Positions 17,415 to 26,242 of a stretch of 64,000 nt of DNA are shown here, in pieces. Position numbers and translations under genes: made by a program. Below the pieces are notes generated by a model. That model worked only from the letters and a program-made list of their open reading frames with translations, did not search any database and had not been told where the DNA came from. This stretch comes from Pseudoselenomonas ruminis (lineage in GTDB: Bacteria; Bacillota; Negativicutes; Selenomonadales; Selenomonadaceae), in the NCBI RefSeq assembly GCF_008271295.1, contig NZ_VTOY01000010.1, positions 1 to 64,000 of the forward strand, in the 5' to 3' direction. Every line of letters starts with the position of its first letter. Position 1 is the first letter of the stretch.

Positions 17415-18991
17415 AACAGGAATTAAAACAATTTGGTGAGATAAACCTTAGCCGCAAAATCCTGCAGGCGGTAGAGGCCATGGGCTTTGAGGAGCCATCG
17501 CCGATTCAGGCACAGACGATTCCCTTGGCTTTGGAAGGTCATGATGTCATCGGTCAGGCACAGACAGGAACTGGCAAAACAGCGGCGTTTGGCATTCCAA
17601 CTGTCGAAAAGGTGATGGAAAAAAATCATCGCATTCAGGCGCTGGTTTTGACACCAACCCGTGAACTGGCGATTCAGACGGCCGAGGAATTGAACAAAAT
17701 CGGCAAATTCAAGCGCGTCCGCACGCTTCCTATTTATGGTGGACAGTCCATCGACCGCCAGATTCGCGCGCTGAAACGGGGCGTTCATATTATCGTGGGA
17801 ACGCCGGGCCGCCTGCTGGACCATCTGCACCGTGAAACGATCCGTTTAGGCGATGTCCAGACGCTGGTGCTGGATGAGGCAGACGAAATGCTGGATATGG
17901 GCTTTATCGAGGATATCGAAACGATTATCCGCAATCTGCCGGAAGAGCGCCAGACGCTGCTGTTCTCGGCTACGATGCCAGGTCCGATTGAAAAGCTTTC
18001 GCGCCGCTATATGAAAAATCCGCAGCAGGTGACGATTACGCGCGAAAATTTGACCGTGCCATTGATTGACCAGGTGTATTATGAGACCCGCCAGAAATTT
18101 GATGGACTTTGCCGCGTCCTCGATGTTGAAGAGACCGGCAAGCTCATCATATTCTGCCGCACGAAGCGCGCGGTGGATGATTTGGCAGCTTCGCTCGATG
18201 CTCGTGGCTATTCAGCGGGCGGTCTTCATGGGGACCTGTCGCAGATTCAGCGTGACCGCGTGATGAAGAAGTTCCGCGAAGGGCGTATCGACGTGCTGAT
18301 TGCTACGGATGTAGCCGCCCGCGGCATTGACATCGATGATATCACCCATGTCATCAACTATGATATTCCGCAGGACCATGAGTCTTATGTTCATCGCATC
18401 GGGCGTACGGGCCGTGCTGGCCGCACCGGTGTGGCTATGACTTTTATTGAACCGAAGGAGTATCGGCAGCTCCGCTTGATTATGAAGCTGGCCCATACGA
18501 AGATTCAGCGCCGGGAACTTCCTTCCGCTTCGGATATTCTGGAACGGCAGAAGGATTTGGTTCAGGAGCGGCTGATTAAGACACTGCAGCAGAATCATTA
18601 CGATGATTATCATACCATCATTTCAGATGTAGCAGATGAAGGCTTCGATATGGTGGATATTGCTGCAGCGGCCTTGAAACTTTCGCTGGAGGGATTCAAG
18701 GAGGAAAGTCCGAAAGATAAAGACGGCTTTGGGGATACGGGCGGAGCTCCTGGCATGGTGCGCTTGTTCTTGAACATTGGACGCAGCCAGAAGATTCGTC
18801 CGTCGGATATCGTGCGGGCTATTGCCGGCGAGGCGGATATCCCGGGAGATACCATTGGCGTCATCAATATCTACGACCGTTTTACTTTCGTAGAGGTACC
18901 AGAAAATGTAGCAGAGCGGGTCATGAATGTCATGCACCGTAATACGGTTAAGGGCTACAAAATAAATGTTGAACCAGCGCGCAAGCGTTGA
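17411..18991 (+). CDS. DEAD-box RNA helicase with DbpA-type RNA-binding domain
   Basis: 526 residues with TTG start behind AGGAGG. All core motifs are present: Q motif PSPIQAQ, AQTGTGKT, PTRELA, TPGR, DEAD, SAT, ATDVAARGID, HRIGRTGRAG. Residues about 445-526 (MVRLFLNIGRSQKIRPSDIV to the end) form a DbpA RNA-recognition domain. It resembles CshA/DeaD, which act in cold adaptation, ribosome assembly and mRNA decay. It lies downstream of pncC with a four-base overlap. Confidence 0.95.
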   Translation: MKQELKQFGEINLSRKILQAVEAMGFEEPSPIQAQTIPLALEGHDVIGQAQTGTGKTAAFGIPTVEKVMEKNHRIQALVLTPTRELAIQTAEELNKIGKFKRVRTLPIYGGQSIDRQIRALKRGVHIIVGTPGRLLDHLHRETIRLGDVQTLVLDEADEMLDMGFIEDIETIIRNLPEERQTLLFSATMPGPIEKLSRRYMKNPQQVTITRENLTVPLIDQVYYETRQKFDGLCRVLDVEETGKLIIFCRTKRAVDDLAASLDARGYSAGGLHGDLSQIQRDRVMKKFREGRIDVLIATDVAARGIDIDDITHVINYDIPQDHESYVHRIGRTGRAGRTGVAMTFIEPKEYRQLRLIMKLAHTKIQRRELPSASDILERQKDLVQERLIKTLQQNHYDDYHTIISDVADEGFDMVDIAAAALKLSLEGFKEESPKDKDGFGDTGGAPGMVRLFLNIGRSQKIRPSDIVRAIAGEADIPGDTIGVINIYDRFTFVEVPENVAERVMNVMHRNTVKGYKINVEPARKR

Positions 18992-19019
18992 GATTCGTAG
19001 GGGAAAGAAGGCATGATTC

Positions 19020-19658
19020 ATGAATTGGAAAAAAGGCATGATGATGATTGGCTGTCTGGCTGTTTCGCTGCTGATCGCGGGCGGAGTGCAGACCGCAGAG
19101 GCGAAGAAAGATAAAGCAGCCGCTGTGTCGCAAACAGCAACAGCCGAAGGCTATCTTTATACGAGCAAGAACTATGGCTATACGATAGTATGCCCGAAAA
19201 AGCCCAATGTCATTCCTGCCAGCCTGCTGATGGAAGGCCGGAAAGGTGAGGTATTGATTTTTGATAACGATGGCTACAATATCAAAAATGCCTGGATCGT
19301 GCTGGCGGATGCTTTCGACAAGAAGAAAACGCCGGATTTCAATAAAATGAATGAAGCTGAAGCAAAAAAATATCTGGAAGGCATCATGCAGAGCAATCCC
19401 TATGAGGGTGTTATGGTAGTAAATCTTACCAAGAACAACAAAGCCATCTATGCGCTGACTGCGAAGGAAGTAGAACTGGATACGGATGGGGATGGCAAGC
19501 CGGACGTAACGGCAAAAGCTGATACGCAGATGGCGGTGCTGTTCTTCCGCGGCAACAAAGGCGGCTGCTATTCCCTGCAGCTCATTGATAATCCCGTGCT
19601 TCGCGACAGTGAAATTGTCAAATTCCAGAACGGTGCTATGAGCTTCAATGAAAAATAA
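19020..19658 (+). CDS. Secreted protein of unknown function
   Basis: 212 residues. A signal peptide (about 1-27, MNWKKGMMMIGCLAVSLLIA then GGVQTAEA) precedes a soluble domain from about 44 (YLYTSKNYGYTIVCPKKPNVIP). The mature part has a DTDGDGKPD segment (about 157-165) resembling a calcium-binding loop. I do not recognise a family. The segment starting YTSKNYGYTI resembles beta-rich periplasmic proteins common in Negativicutes. It ends in a very strong terminator. Confidence 0.75.
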   Translation: MNWKKGMMMIGCLAVSLLIAGGVQTAEAKKDKAAAVSQTATAEGYLYTSKNYGYTIVCPKKPNVIPASLLMEGRKGEVLIFDNDGYNIKNAWIVLADAFDKKKTPDFNKMNEAEAKKYLEGIMQSNPYEGVMVVNLTKNNKAIYALTAKEVELDTDGDGKPDVTAKADTQMAVLFFRGNKGGCYSLQLIDNPVLRDSEIVKFQNGAMSFNEK

Positions 19659-19663
19659 ACGAT

Positions 19664-19705
19664 AGACAAAAAGAGACTGCGAAATCACGCAGTCTCTTTT
19701 TGTCA
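19664..19705 (+). terminator. Strong terminator after the secreted protein at 19020
   Basis: A 17-base perfect stem: GACAAAAAGAGACTGCG (19665-19681) with its complement (19688-19704), including the T-rich arm. Confidence 0.88.
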
Positions 19706-19712
19706 GCTAAGA

Positions 19713-19740
19713 AGGATTTTTTCCGTGTTTGCCGAATTAA
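19713..19740 (+). promoter_or_regulatory. Putative alternative-sigma (sigma-H-like) promoter of the low-complexity secreted protein
   Basis: AGGATTTTTT (19713-19722) and GCCGAATTAA (19731-19740), GGA to GAAT distance 20 bases. GAAT is 60 bases upstream of the ATG, close to the 61 and 65 seen for the MCP and cheV. Confidence 0.5.
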
Positions 19741-19793
19741 ATAAAAGATAAAATGAATTTACGCATCATTACGATATATTGGGGGCTAACCGG

Positions 19794-20687
19794 ATGAATT
19801 ATACAAAACGGACGAAGGCGGCACTGATGGTGGCGGTCATGGCAATGATATCGTCGACCTGTTACGCAGGCGTGGATATGAGCGATGTAGATGCGCAGCA
19901 GCAGGGAAATCAGGCTGATTTTCGTTGGGAAGCGGTACAACAAGAAGCAAAAAAGATGACGGTGGAAACACCGCAGGCAGAAGTGGCAGCGGAGAAGGCC
20001 GTTCCTATCATTATTACGGCGGCAGATGTCGATGCAGGCAAGAAAAAGCGCATTCATCCGCAAAACCCGGGAGCAGGTACAGCCGGCTGGCAGGCAGGCA
20101 TTAATACCCCAGGCGGGAATATTACCAGCGGCAATGGGAATGCCGGCAGCAATGGCTTTGACAGTCCGGGCGGAGCAGGTACTTCCGCAGGAAATTCTGC
20201 CGGAGCGGGCCTGGCGGGAAGTGATGCTGGCGTAAATGGCAGCTTGAAGCCAGATGGTTCAGGAAGCGGCGCTGAAGCAGCGTGGGGAAGCGGCACCTAT
20301 TCAGCGGGAACAAGTGGACAGCAAGCTATTGATGATTCGGATACGGATTTGCGCATCTATCCGCTGCGCGGGGATGGCACAATCGGGAGCATTGGCAAAG
20401 TATCTGAAGGAAACGTAGTAGCACTGCCAGAACCGGAGCCAGTTGCGGCTGCGCAGCATGCGAAAAAACAGACGGGGAATGTGTCCGCAGCTGGTAAGAC
20501 CGTGCCGCTGCCGCCAGTCCAACCCGTTCAGCCTGCTCAGCTGGTTCACGGCGAGGTCCAGGCGCTTCCTCCGGTGGAGGCCGTAGGAAAGGCTGTGGAA
20601 TTGCCGCCAATTGAAAAAGTTGCCGAGGCGCATGGGCAAGGCACGGAAAAGATTGTAGAGCTGCCACCTATCCATTCTGTGAAATAA
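19794..20687 (+). CDS. Secreted low-complexity protein with Gly-rich middle and LPP repeats
   Basis: About 297 residues. A signal peptide (about 1-25, ending SSTCYAG) is followed by a charged segment, then a Gly/Ala/Ser-rich region (about 90-175). The C-terminal third has four spaced repeats of the form V-x-L-P-P-V/I (VPLPPV, VQALPPV, VELPPI, VELPPI). No enzyme domain is visible. The pattern suggests an extended periplasmic or surface protein, perhaps spanning the wall or binding a partner through the proline motifs. ATG 19794 is preferred over TTG 19779, which is inside the GGGGG ribosome site. Confidence 0.75.
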   Translation: MNYTKRTKAALMVAVMAMISSTCYAGVDMSDVDAQQQGNQADFRWEAVQQEAKKMTVETPQAEVAAEKAVPIIITAADVDAGKKKRIHPQNPGAGTAGWQAGINTPGGNITSGNGNAGSNGFDSPGGAGTSAGNSAGAGLAGSDAGVNGSLKPDGSGSGAEAAWGSGTYSAGTSGQQAIDDSDTDLRIYPLRGDGTIGSIGKVSEGNVVALPEPEPVAAAQHAKKQTGNVSAAGKTVPLPPVQPVQPAQLVHGEVQALPPVEAVGKAVELPPIEKVAEAHGQGTEKIVELPPIHSVK

Positions 20688-20690
20688 AAA

Positions 20691-20732
20691 TGTGGCGAGG
20701 ATTTTCGAAATGATTATCCTTGCCACTTTTTG
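20691..20732 (+). terminator. Terminator after the low-complexity protein
   Basis: GTGGCGAGGAT (20692-20702) pairs with ATCCTTGCCAC (20716-20726), then five T. Confidence 0.85.
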
Positions 20733-20744
20733 TTTGTTTTGGGT

Positions 20745-20774
20745 ACAAAAAAACCGCTATCAGCCGATAGCGGT
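20745..20774 (-). terminator. Terminator of tRNA-Gln
   Basis: Read on the minus strand, ACCGCTATCGGCTGATAGCGGT is followed by seven T. It lies 10 bases beyond the tRNA 3' end. Confidence 0.88.
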
Positions 20775-20784
20775 AAAATTTCTA

Positions 20785-20860
20785 TGGCAGGGGTAGCTGG
20801 ACTCGAACCAACGCATGCGGGATTCAGAGACCCGTGCCTTACCAACTTGGCGATACCCCT
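20785..20860 (-). tRNA. tRNA-Gln (anticodon CTG)
   Basis: On the minus strand: acceptor AGGGGTA/TACCCCT, GGTTCGAGTCC T arm, anticodon loop CTCTGAA giving CTG, encoded CCA. The last anticodon-stem pair is a U-U mismatch, as sometimes seen in Gln tRNAs. Confidence 0.92.
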
Positions 20861-20895
20861 GTATATCCGGCAACAAGTGCCGTCAACATTTATAA

Positions 20896-20924
20896 ATTAT
20901 ATCGGATGATGATGCGATTGTCAA
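20896..20924 (-). promoter_or_regulatory. Promoter of tRNA-Gln
   Basis: On the minus strand TTGACA (20919-20924) and TATAAT (20896-20901), both consensus, with a 17-base spacer. Confidence 0.9.
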
Positions 20925-20944
20925 CACCTAAAAAGAAATTATTC

Positions 20945-22624
20945 TTACTGGGGAATGGCGAAGGATGGAGCAGCCTGGAGCCAGATTTCAAAAGTTCTTG
21001 GCCAGGGATAGCTGAGCTCTACGGTTAAGTCCTGCATCATCAGCGAGAAATCGCCGGCAGGTGTGGAGAATTTTACCGGTGTGCGGGCGGATTTTGTCTG
21101 CTTGTAGCTGGCAACGTGCTGCTGCATGGTGGTTTGTACCATGCGATTGGCCCAGCGGTAATTATGCTCGAGGTCAAGGTCGGCTGTATTGTGGTAGCCG
21201 GCTTTTTTTAGATTTTGATTGACCAGTTCGATATCATCTTTGAGATAAAAATAATCTTCGAGAATACGGCTCTGGAGAAACGTGAGGTTGGCGGCAGTAA
21301 GGCCAATCATTTCCTGACGGTCATCGGTCTGCTGCCGGGAAGCTTCGTAGAGGCTGGCTTGGGCAAGGGCAGTTCCAATGGCATTGCTGGTCGTGTTCCA
21401 GCCTGCGTAAGCGATGAGACTATTCAAGGGATAGTCCGCTTCGATAAGCAGGGGAAGAACGGTTTCATTGGCTTCAAAATGTTTGCTGAGATCAACCAGG
21501 GCCGTGGGAATACCTTCCTGCTGATTCGCCAGAAGCTGGTGTACGGCCGTTTGCCGTGCTGTGACATCGCCGGTATCCTTGTCACAGGCCGATAGATAGA
21601 GCGTAAAGTCGGCATCTTCCGCACTGGTAGTCTCTTCACCGCCCAGCAGGGCAATTTTTTCCTTGACGGTTTCATCAATGGAAACCGCCATATAGGGCAT
21701 GATGCGCGCTGACATGTCAGGCGCGGCATACTGGATGAAAACGCGTGGCTTGAATCCGGCACGGCGGTTTTGAATAAGCGACAGCAGCGAGAGGGCGATT
21801 TCGTCAGCGCCATGGGTTAAAAAAACTTTGTCCGCTGGAAGGTTTTGCTCCTGAATATAGCGTTGCAGCTGCTTCTTTTCGATGTTGGGAATCGTGTAGG
21901 GTTCTCCATCGTCCTGTCCAAGTACGAGCTGCGTGAGCACACCGTCTTTGGTGAGCTGGATGAGTTCTTCGTTCAGCAGGCGGTTTTCTTCAAAATGAGC
22001 TAAATAGCGGGCAAGGCTTTCAGCGGGAATGGATTCTTCCAGCTTTTGCAGTTCTTCGGTGGAAACGGGAAGCCCCTCAGCCTGGCGTCCCTTCAAGCGC
22101 GAATAAGCCAATAGATTACGCCGCTCCCAATACCCATCGATGGTGTCCTGGGGCGTTTGGCGCGGGAGGATACTAAAGGCGTAAATGGGAACGTCAGGAT
22201 GTTCGTTGTGGAGCTGGCGCAGAAAAGCAATCAGCTGCTGCCGTTCTTCCGGTGTCTTTTCTTTTTCCCGGGCGGTAAGCAGTCCACCGTAGAGCAGCTG
22301 GTCGATAGACAGGATGACAGCCTGGCTGTTTCCGATGTTCGCGGAAAGCCACTGCTTCATCCCTTCGGTGTCACCTGGCTGGGAATAATAGTCCTGTAAT
22401 TCATGCGGGGGCGGGGCAACCAAAAGACCGGCGATGCGGCCGGCATCGATTACGAACTGACGGCAGGGTGGTCTGCCGTCAAGCGGAACCAGCAGGATTT
22501 TTGCCGTTTCCTGACGGGCGGGGTCGGCTGTGATGGCCACTGGTGCCGGGCGGCACAGATGCCAGGCGGCCAGCAGCAGGATGAGCAGCCCCAGCAGTGT
22601 CAGATATTTATAGCTTTGTTTCAC
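20945..22624 (-). CDS. DUF4127 family protein, membrane-anchored
   Basis: 559 residues. An N-terminal hydrophobic anchor (about 7-21, LTLLGLLILLLAAWH) is followed by the DUF4127 opening ILLVPLDGRPPCRQFVIDAG. Later hallmark stretches are AVILSIDQLLYGGLLTAR, TIPNIEKKQLQ, FLTHGADEIALSLLS and LIAYAGWNTTSNAIGTALAQ. The family has no established activity. It presumably acts outside the cytoplasmic membrane. It is a single gene. Its 3' end lies within 25 bases of the tRNA-Gln promoter, with no obvious terminator between. Confidence 0.85.
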   Translation of the reverse strand: MKQSYKYLTLLGLLILLLAAWHLCRPAPVAITADPARQETAKILLVPLDGRPPCRQFVIDAGRIAGLLVAPPPHELQDYYSQPGDTEGMKQWLSANIGNSQAVILSIDQLLYGGLLTAREKEKTPEERQQLIAFLRQLHNEHPDVPIYAFSILPRQTPQDTIDGYWERRNLLAYSRLKGRQAEGLPVSTEELQKLEESIPAESLARYLAHFEENRLLNEELIQLTKDGVLTQLVLGQDDGEPYTIPNIEKKQLQRYIQEQNLPADKVFLTHGADEIALSLLSLIQNRRAGFKPRVFIQYAAPDMSARIMPYMAVSIDETVKEKIALLGGEETTSAEDADFTLYLSACDKDTGDVTARQTAVHQLLANQQEGIPTALVDLSKHFEANETVLPLLIEADYPLNSLIAYAGWNTTSNAIGTALAQASLYEASRQQTDDRQEMIGLTAANLTFLQSRILEDYFYLKDDIELVNQNLKKAGYHNTADLDLEHNYRWANRMVQTTMQQHVASYKQTKSARTPVKFSTPAGDFSLMMQDLTVELSYPWPRTFEIWLQAAPSFAIPQ

Positions 22625-22787
22625 AATATACTCCTGTATAAAATAGTAGTAGAATCTTTGAATATTATACCATACGGATAGTTCACTATTCGGAGAAAAT
22701 ATGTTAAAATGTATTTGTTTGCTGTAAGTTTGTCTTTGTCAAGGATGAACATTACAGAAACCATAAGGACAGGATGGAGTGGAACCT

Positions 22788-23363
22788 ATGAGAATCATCA
22801 CGGGATCAGCCCGGGGCTGCCGGCTGAAAACGCCAAAAGGCTGGAATACGAGGCCTACTGCTGACCGGGTAAAGGAATCGCTTTTTAATATCCTGGGACA
22901 AAAAGTCATAGACCGCAAGGTACTGGATATCTTTGCGGGAACTGGTAATTTGGGCTTGGAGGCTTTATCGCGTGGTGCCAAGGCATGTGTGATGGTCGAC
23001 AAGGCTACGGCGGATATCATGCAGGAGAATGTCCGGCTGACGCGTATGCAGGATAGAGCAGTGGTGCGAGGCGGCGATGTATTCGCTGAACTGGGCCGCT
23101 TGTCTGCAAGCCGGGAATCGTTCAATTTGATTTTTTGCGACCCGCCGTATCACGTTGGGCTTTGGGAAAAGGCGCTTTTGATAATTGACCAGTCAACAGG
23201 TCTTATGGCCCGCAACGGAATTTTAGTTATCGAGCATGGTGCCGATGAAAATGAGATTCCCAAGCTTAACTCATTGGTTCAGGTCATGAACCGCCGCTAT
23301 GGGCATACAACGCAGCTGAGTTTCTATCAGTGGCGCGAGTATGTTGAGGAGGTGGAGTCATGA
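22788..23363 (+). CDS. rsmD: 16S rRNA (guanine966-N2)-methyltransferase RsmD
   Basis: About 191 residues. MRIITGSARGCRLKTPKG is the family start. The SAM-binding DIFAGTGNLGLEALSRGA and the catalytic DPPYHVG motif of N6/N2 methyltransferases follow. ATG 22788 is favoured over 22779. It is coupled to coaD by an ATGA overlap, the usual bacterial pair. Confidence 0.95.
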   Translation: MRIITGSARGCRLKTPKGWNTRPTADRVKESLFNILGQKVIDRKVLDIFAGTGNLGLEALSRGAKACVMVDKATADIMQENVRLTRMQDRAVVRGGDVFAELGRLSASRESFNLIFCDPPYHVGLWEKALLIIDQSTGLMARNGILVIEHGADENEIPKLNSLVQVMNRRYGHTTQLSFYQWREYVEEVES

Positions 23364-23848
23364 GACGGGCTGTGTGCTCGGGAAGCTTTGACCCCGTGAC
23401 AAATGGTCATATAGACGTATTTGAGCGGGCAAGTACGATGTTCGATGAGCTGATAATCTGTGTGTTTCACAACGTACAGAAAAAGGGATTTTTTCCGATT
23501 GACCAGCGGGTGGAACTGCTTCGGCAATCGGTCAGCCATTTGACAAACGTCAAGGTCATGTCATTTGAGGGACTCATTACGGATTTTATGAAGAAACATG
23601 ATGCCCGGATTATTGTGCGTGGCATTCGTTCGGTCAAAGATCTCGAATATGAGGAAAATGAGGCGTATATGATTCGCCATATTGAGCCTTCGATTGATAC
23701 GATTTTTCTTTTGACGCGTCCCGATTACTCCTTTGTGAGTTCTTCGGGGGTCCGGGAGTTGTTCCGGTTTCATGGGGATATCCATGGACTGGTGCCGGAA
23801 TGCGTTGAGCAGGCGATGATGAATTTAGATGATAGAGAAAGGAAGTAA
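23360..23848 (+). CDS. coaD: Phosphopantetheine adenylyltransferase
   Basis: 162 residues. CSGSFDPVTNGHIDVFERA is the HxGH nucleotidyltransferase motif, and IVRGIRSVKDLEYE plus FVSSSGVREL complete the active site. It performs the penultimate step of CoA synthesis. It overlaps rsmD by four bases. Confidence 0.97.
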   Translation: MRRAVCSGSFDPVTNGHIDVFERASTMFDELIICVFHNVQKKGFFPIDQRVELLRQSVSHLTNVKVMSFEGLITDFMKKHDARIIVRGIRSVKDLEYEENEAYMIRHIEPSIDTIFLLTRPDYSFVSSSGVRELFRFHGDIHGLVPECVEQAMMNLDDRERK

Positions 23849-23855
23849 GCGGAAT

Positions 23856-24458
23856 ATGTCAGTACGCGATACCTTAGATAAATTAGAAAATATGGTAGTT
23901 GGAGCTTCGCATTTTCCTTTTACGGAAAAAACGCTGATTAATGATAATGAACTGATTCATTACGTTGATGAGCTGCGCAACGACCTTCCGAAAGAACTCA
24001 ATCGTGCCGATGAAATCATGAAGAATCGGGATGAGATTATCCGCAATGCTGAAAAAGAGGCTGAGCAGATTAAGAAGGAAGCAAAAGAATATGCCAACCG
24101 CGTGACGGATGAGAGCGAAATCGTCCTGCAGGCGAAGGAAAAGGCAAAGACCATCCTGCAGCAGACGCAGCAGCAGGAAAAAGAAATCATGGAGCGCACG
24201 CAGAAAAATGCGATGCAGCTGCAGAGCGATGCGGATGCTTATGCCAATCAGGTATTTGACCAATTGATTTCGCATGTGACGGGAACGTTCCAGGGGGTTC
24301 AGCAGGCTCAGCAGGGTCTCCAGCAGGCACTTAATGTGCTCAAGCAGGCGAAAGCACAGATGAATCAGCAGGCCGCACGGCAGGCACAGCAGTCGGCAGT
24401 GGCCGCTGCAGCACCCGAGGGGGCTGCACAGGTGGAAAAAGTTGCAAAGAACAAATGA
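23856..24458 (+). CDS. Coiled-coil protein (ATPase subunit-B/DivIVA-like helix), unknown role
   Basis: About 200 residues, start MSVRDTLDKLENMVVGASH. After a short N-terminal region (about 1-50) the protein is almost entirely charged and Gln-rich helix (about 50-180), with heptad-like KEAEQIKKEAKEYANRV and an Ala/Gln-rich tail. There is no membrane segment. Such proteins downstream of coaD are often annotated as V-type ATPase subunit H- or F0 b-like on coiled-coil similarity alone. I infer a scaffold or division-linked role only weakly. ATG 23856 has GGAAGTAA upstream; the earlier ATG 23829 lies inside coaD. Confidence 0.75.
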   Translation: MSVRDTLDKLENMVVGASHFPFTEKTLINDNELIHYVDELRNDLPKELNRADEIMKNRDEIIRNAEKEAEQIKKEAKEYANRVTDESEIVLQAKEKAKTILQQTQQQEKEIMERTQKNAMQLQSDADAYANQVFDQLISHVTGTFQGVQQAQQGLQQALNVLKQAKAQMNQQAARQAQQSAVAAAAPEGAAQVEKVAKNK

Positions 24459-24518
24459 CAGGGATTTACTCTTTGCGAGGATTCTTTGCTTTTAACAAAA
24501 GGATAAGTATGGCCGTGG

Positions 24519-24576
24519 CAAATACAACGGGGCTGTGAAAAATAAGTAATTATTTTTCACAGCCCCGTTGTATTTG
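24519..24576. terminator. Long perfect hairpin, bidirectional terminator
   Basis: Arms 24519-24545 and 24550-24576 are perfect 27-base complements around the tetraloop GTAA. It lies between convergent genes, and both arms contain A/T runs, so it can terminate both transcripts. It is much longer than needed for termination. Confidence 0.85.
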
Positions 24577-24581
24577 TATTT

Positions 24582-26066
24582 TTAGAGGGATTTTATATTT
24601 GATGCTTTTTGTGCGCGGATATGGGTTAGTAATTCTTCGAGTATTTTCCACTCTCGTAAATTGAAAGCGTTATGGATAGACATGGTGAGATGATCGGGAG
24701 GGTGAATGGGGGCTGGCAGATTGGTAATCAACAAATCATAAGCTAGGTGAGTAGGAACAAATTTTATATGGAAGTTATCCTGAAACCGTGAGAATATTTC
24801 CTGTTTGATTTTTTCTTCGTATATGGGGCCGTAATCTGTCAGCATCGATAAAGATATAACGGATTCTGTAGCTGTTAAATCAAAGTATTGGCTGCATAAT
24901 AAGATGTAGTGCGGGAGCAGGTAACGGGCGTCGGTGAAACAACGGCCGCAGGGGTGTGGGGCCAGTGCTTGATAGAGGTTTTGGATATGTGTAGCGAAAT
25001 TGGGATAGGTGGTTTGATAAGTCTTGAGAAATGGATAACGTTCGGGAAGATCGGAACTACCGCTGAATAAGGCCCCATGAAAATGGAGACGGTGTAATTT
25101 TTGACGAAAGCTAGGTGCACCCATACCAACCCAGTCAGGGAAATTGCGGGCAAAAACAGCCATGAAATGGTCGGTGGCTGTAAGTGGCAGACAGTCAAAA
25201 CCGCGGGCATCGCGGGCTGCGGCAAAAAGACATTGTTGGATATTTTCGCCAAAGGGGAATGCATGGAGCAGGTAAAAGATAAATTGACATTCGGCGGTAA
25301 TGATGGGGAGACGGAAGCGCTGAAAAAAGCGTTGGATGGCAGGCAGGCAAGTTTTGTAGGCTTCATTATTAAGTCCTAATTCGACAGGAATGGGGGACGA
25401 AAGCGGGTGGCGTAGCGTCAAACGGTGCGCGATGATGGCCAGCCAATAGGAAAAATGCTTACGATCGTTGATAGACATGGGAAAATCAAGAGCATTTAAA
25501 ATGTCCTCGATGGCATTCATGATGCGTTGACGTGATATGCCTGGAAAGGGCCAATCGTAGCCACGATAGATTTGCAGATAAAAATTGTTGAAGAAGTAGC
25601 GAATTTGCATTTCTTCGCCGGAAAGTCGCATATTAGCGATGTCGAGCGATAATGAAAAGGCAGAAATCGCATCGCGCATAGGGGAAAGTGTACGATAAAG
25701 GGAAGCTGGACTAAGGTAATGGGTTAGGCAGAACGCGGTTGTCGAATCAGCTGTTTCTAAAAATATCGTATGGAAAAAGGAATAGGTCATCGATTCCTGG
25801 GCCAATTTCGTGTAGATGGTGTGAATGTTAAGCCAAGGGGCACGATATAGCCGTATCCCAAGTGCAGTACTGCGTTCAATATGGAAGTCCTTGTCGTAGT
25901 GTTCGCGCAAGAGCTCGGTAAGGTTTTTGAGATGTTTGTGAATGGTTCGCTCGGAAAGTCCGAGTTTTTGGGCCAGTTCTTGACAGGAAAAGTAACAGTC
26001 GTTCGAATCTAAAAGACTGAGCAAGGCATATTCTTTTTGCTGGGATTTGTCGAGAATGGGTAGCAA
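24582..26066 (-). CDS. Mga/AtxA-like helix-turn-helix transcriptional regulator
   Basis: 494 residues. The N-terminal winged helix (about 8-55, CQELAQKLGLSERTIHKHLKNL) is followed by a long helical body, as in Mga, AtxA and other PRD-like regulators. PRD phospho-histidines are not obvious by eye. It is divergent from larA with 176 bases between. Lactobacilli control lar genes through an unrelated Crp-type LarR, so a different regulator class here is plausible but inferred only from position. Confidence 0.75.
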   Translation of the reverse strand: MLPILDKSQQKEYALLSLLDSNDCYFSCQELAQKLGLSERTIHKHLKNLTELLREHYDKDFHIERSTALGIRLYRAPWLNIHTIYTKLAQESMTYSFFHTIFLETADSTTAFCLTHYLSPASLYRTLSPMRDAISAFSLSLDIANMRLSGEEMQIRYFFNNFYLQIYRGYDWPFPGISRQRIMNAIEDILNALDFPMSINDRKHFSYWLAIIAHRLTLRHPLSSPIPVELGLNNEAYKTCLPAIQRFFQRFRLPIITAECQFIFYLLHAFPFGENIQQCLFAAARDARGFDCLPLTATDHFMAVFARNFPDWVGMGAPSFRQKLHRLHFHGALFSGSSDLPERYPFLKTYQTTYPNFATHIQNLYQALAPHPCGRCFTDARYLLPHYILLCSQYFDLTATESVISLSMLTDYGPIYEEKIKQEIFSRFQDNFHIKFVPTHLAYDLLITNLPAPIHPPDHLTMSIHNAFNLREWKILEELLTHIRAQKASNIKSL

Positions 26067-26242
26067 GAGAATCCTTCTTTCTGAATGTCGTGAGGGTTTG
26101 CAGTTTTTACGGTAACATACTGTAAGTATTGATGAAACAAATTAATTGGCTTATGTTACGCTATATTTGTCTTGCGGAAGACAGTTTGTGTTAAATCTTA
26201 TTGTACTCAAAATGGAAGCATTTGGAAAGAGAGGTTTTTACA
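26067..26242 (+). promoter_or_regulatory. Divergent control region between the Mga-like regulator and larA
   Basis: It contains an interrupted dyad, GTAACATA (26112-26119) and TATGTTAC (26152-26159), whose centres are 40 bases apart. This spacing suits a looping or two-site operator. GAGAGG (26229-26234) is the larA ribosome site. No clear consensus -35/-10 pair is seen for larA, which fits activator dependence. Confidence 0.45.

Noticed and set aside
17404-17425. AGGATTTTTTTG...GGAAT near the helicase start as a sigma-H-like promoter
   Set aside because: The AGGAGGA is the ribosome site of the TTG start, and the GGA-to-GAAT distance is wrong.
20100-20330. Gly/Ala-rich tract as a CRISPR or tandem DNA repeat
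   Set aside because: The repetition is at the amino-acid level only; no regular DNA repeat-spacer unit. No CRISPR array was seen anywhere in the window.
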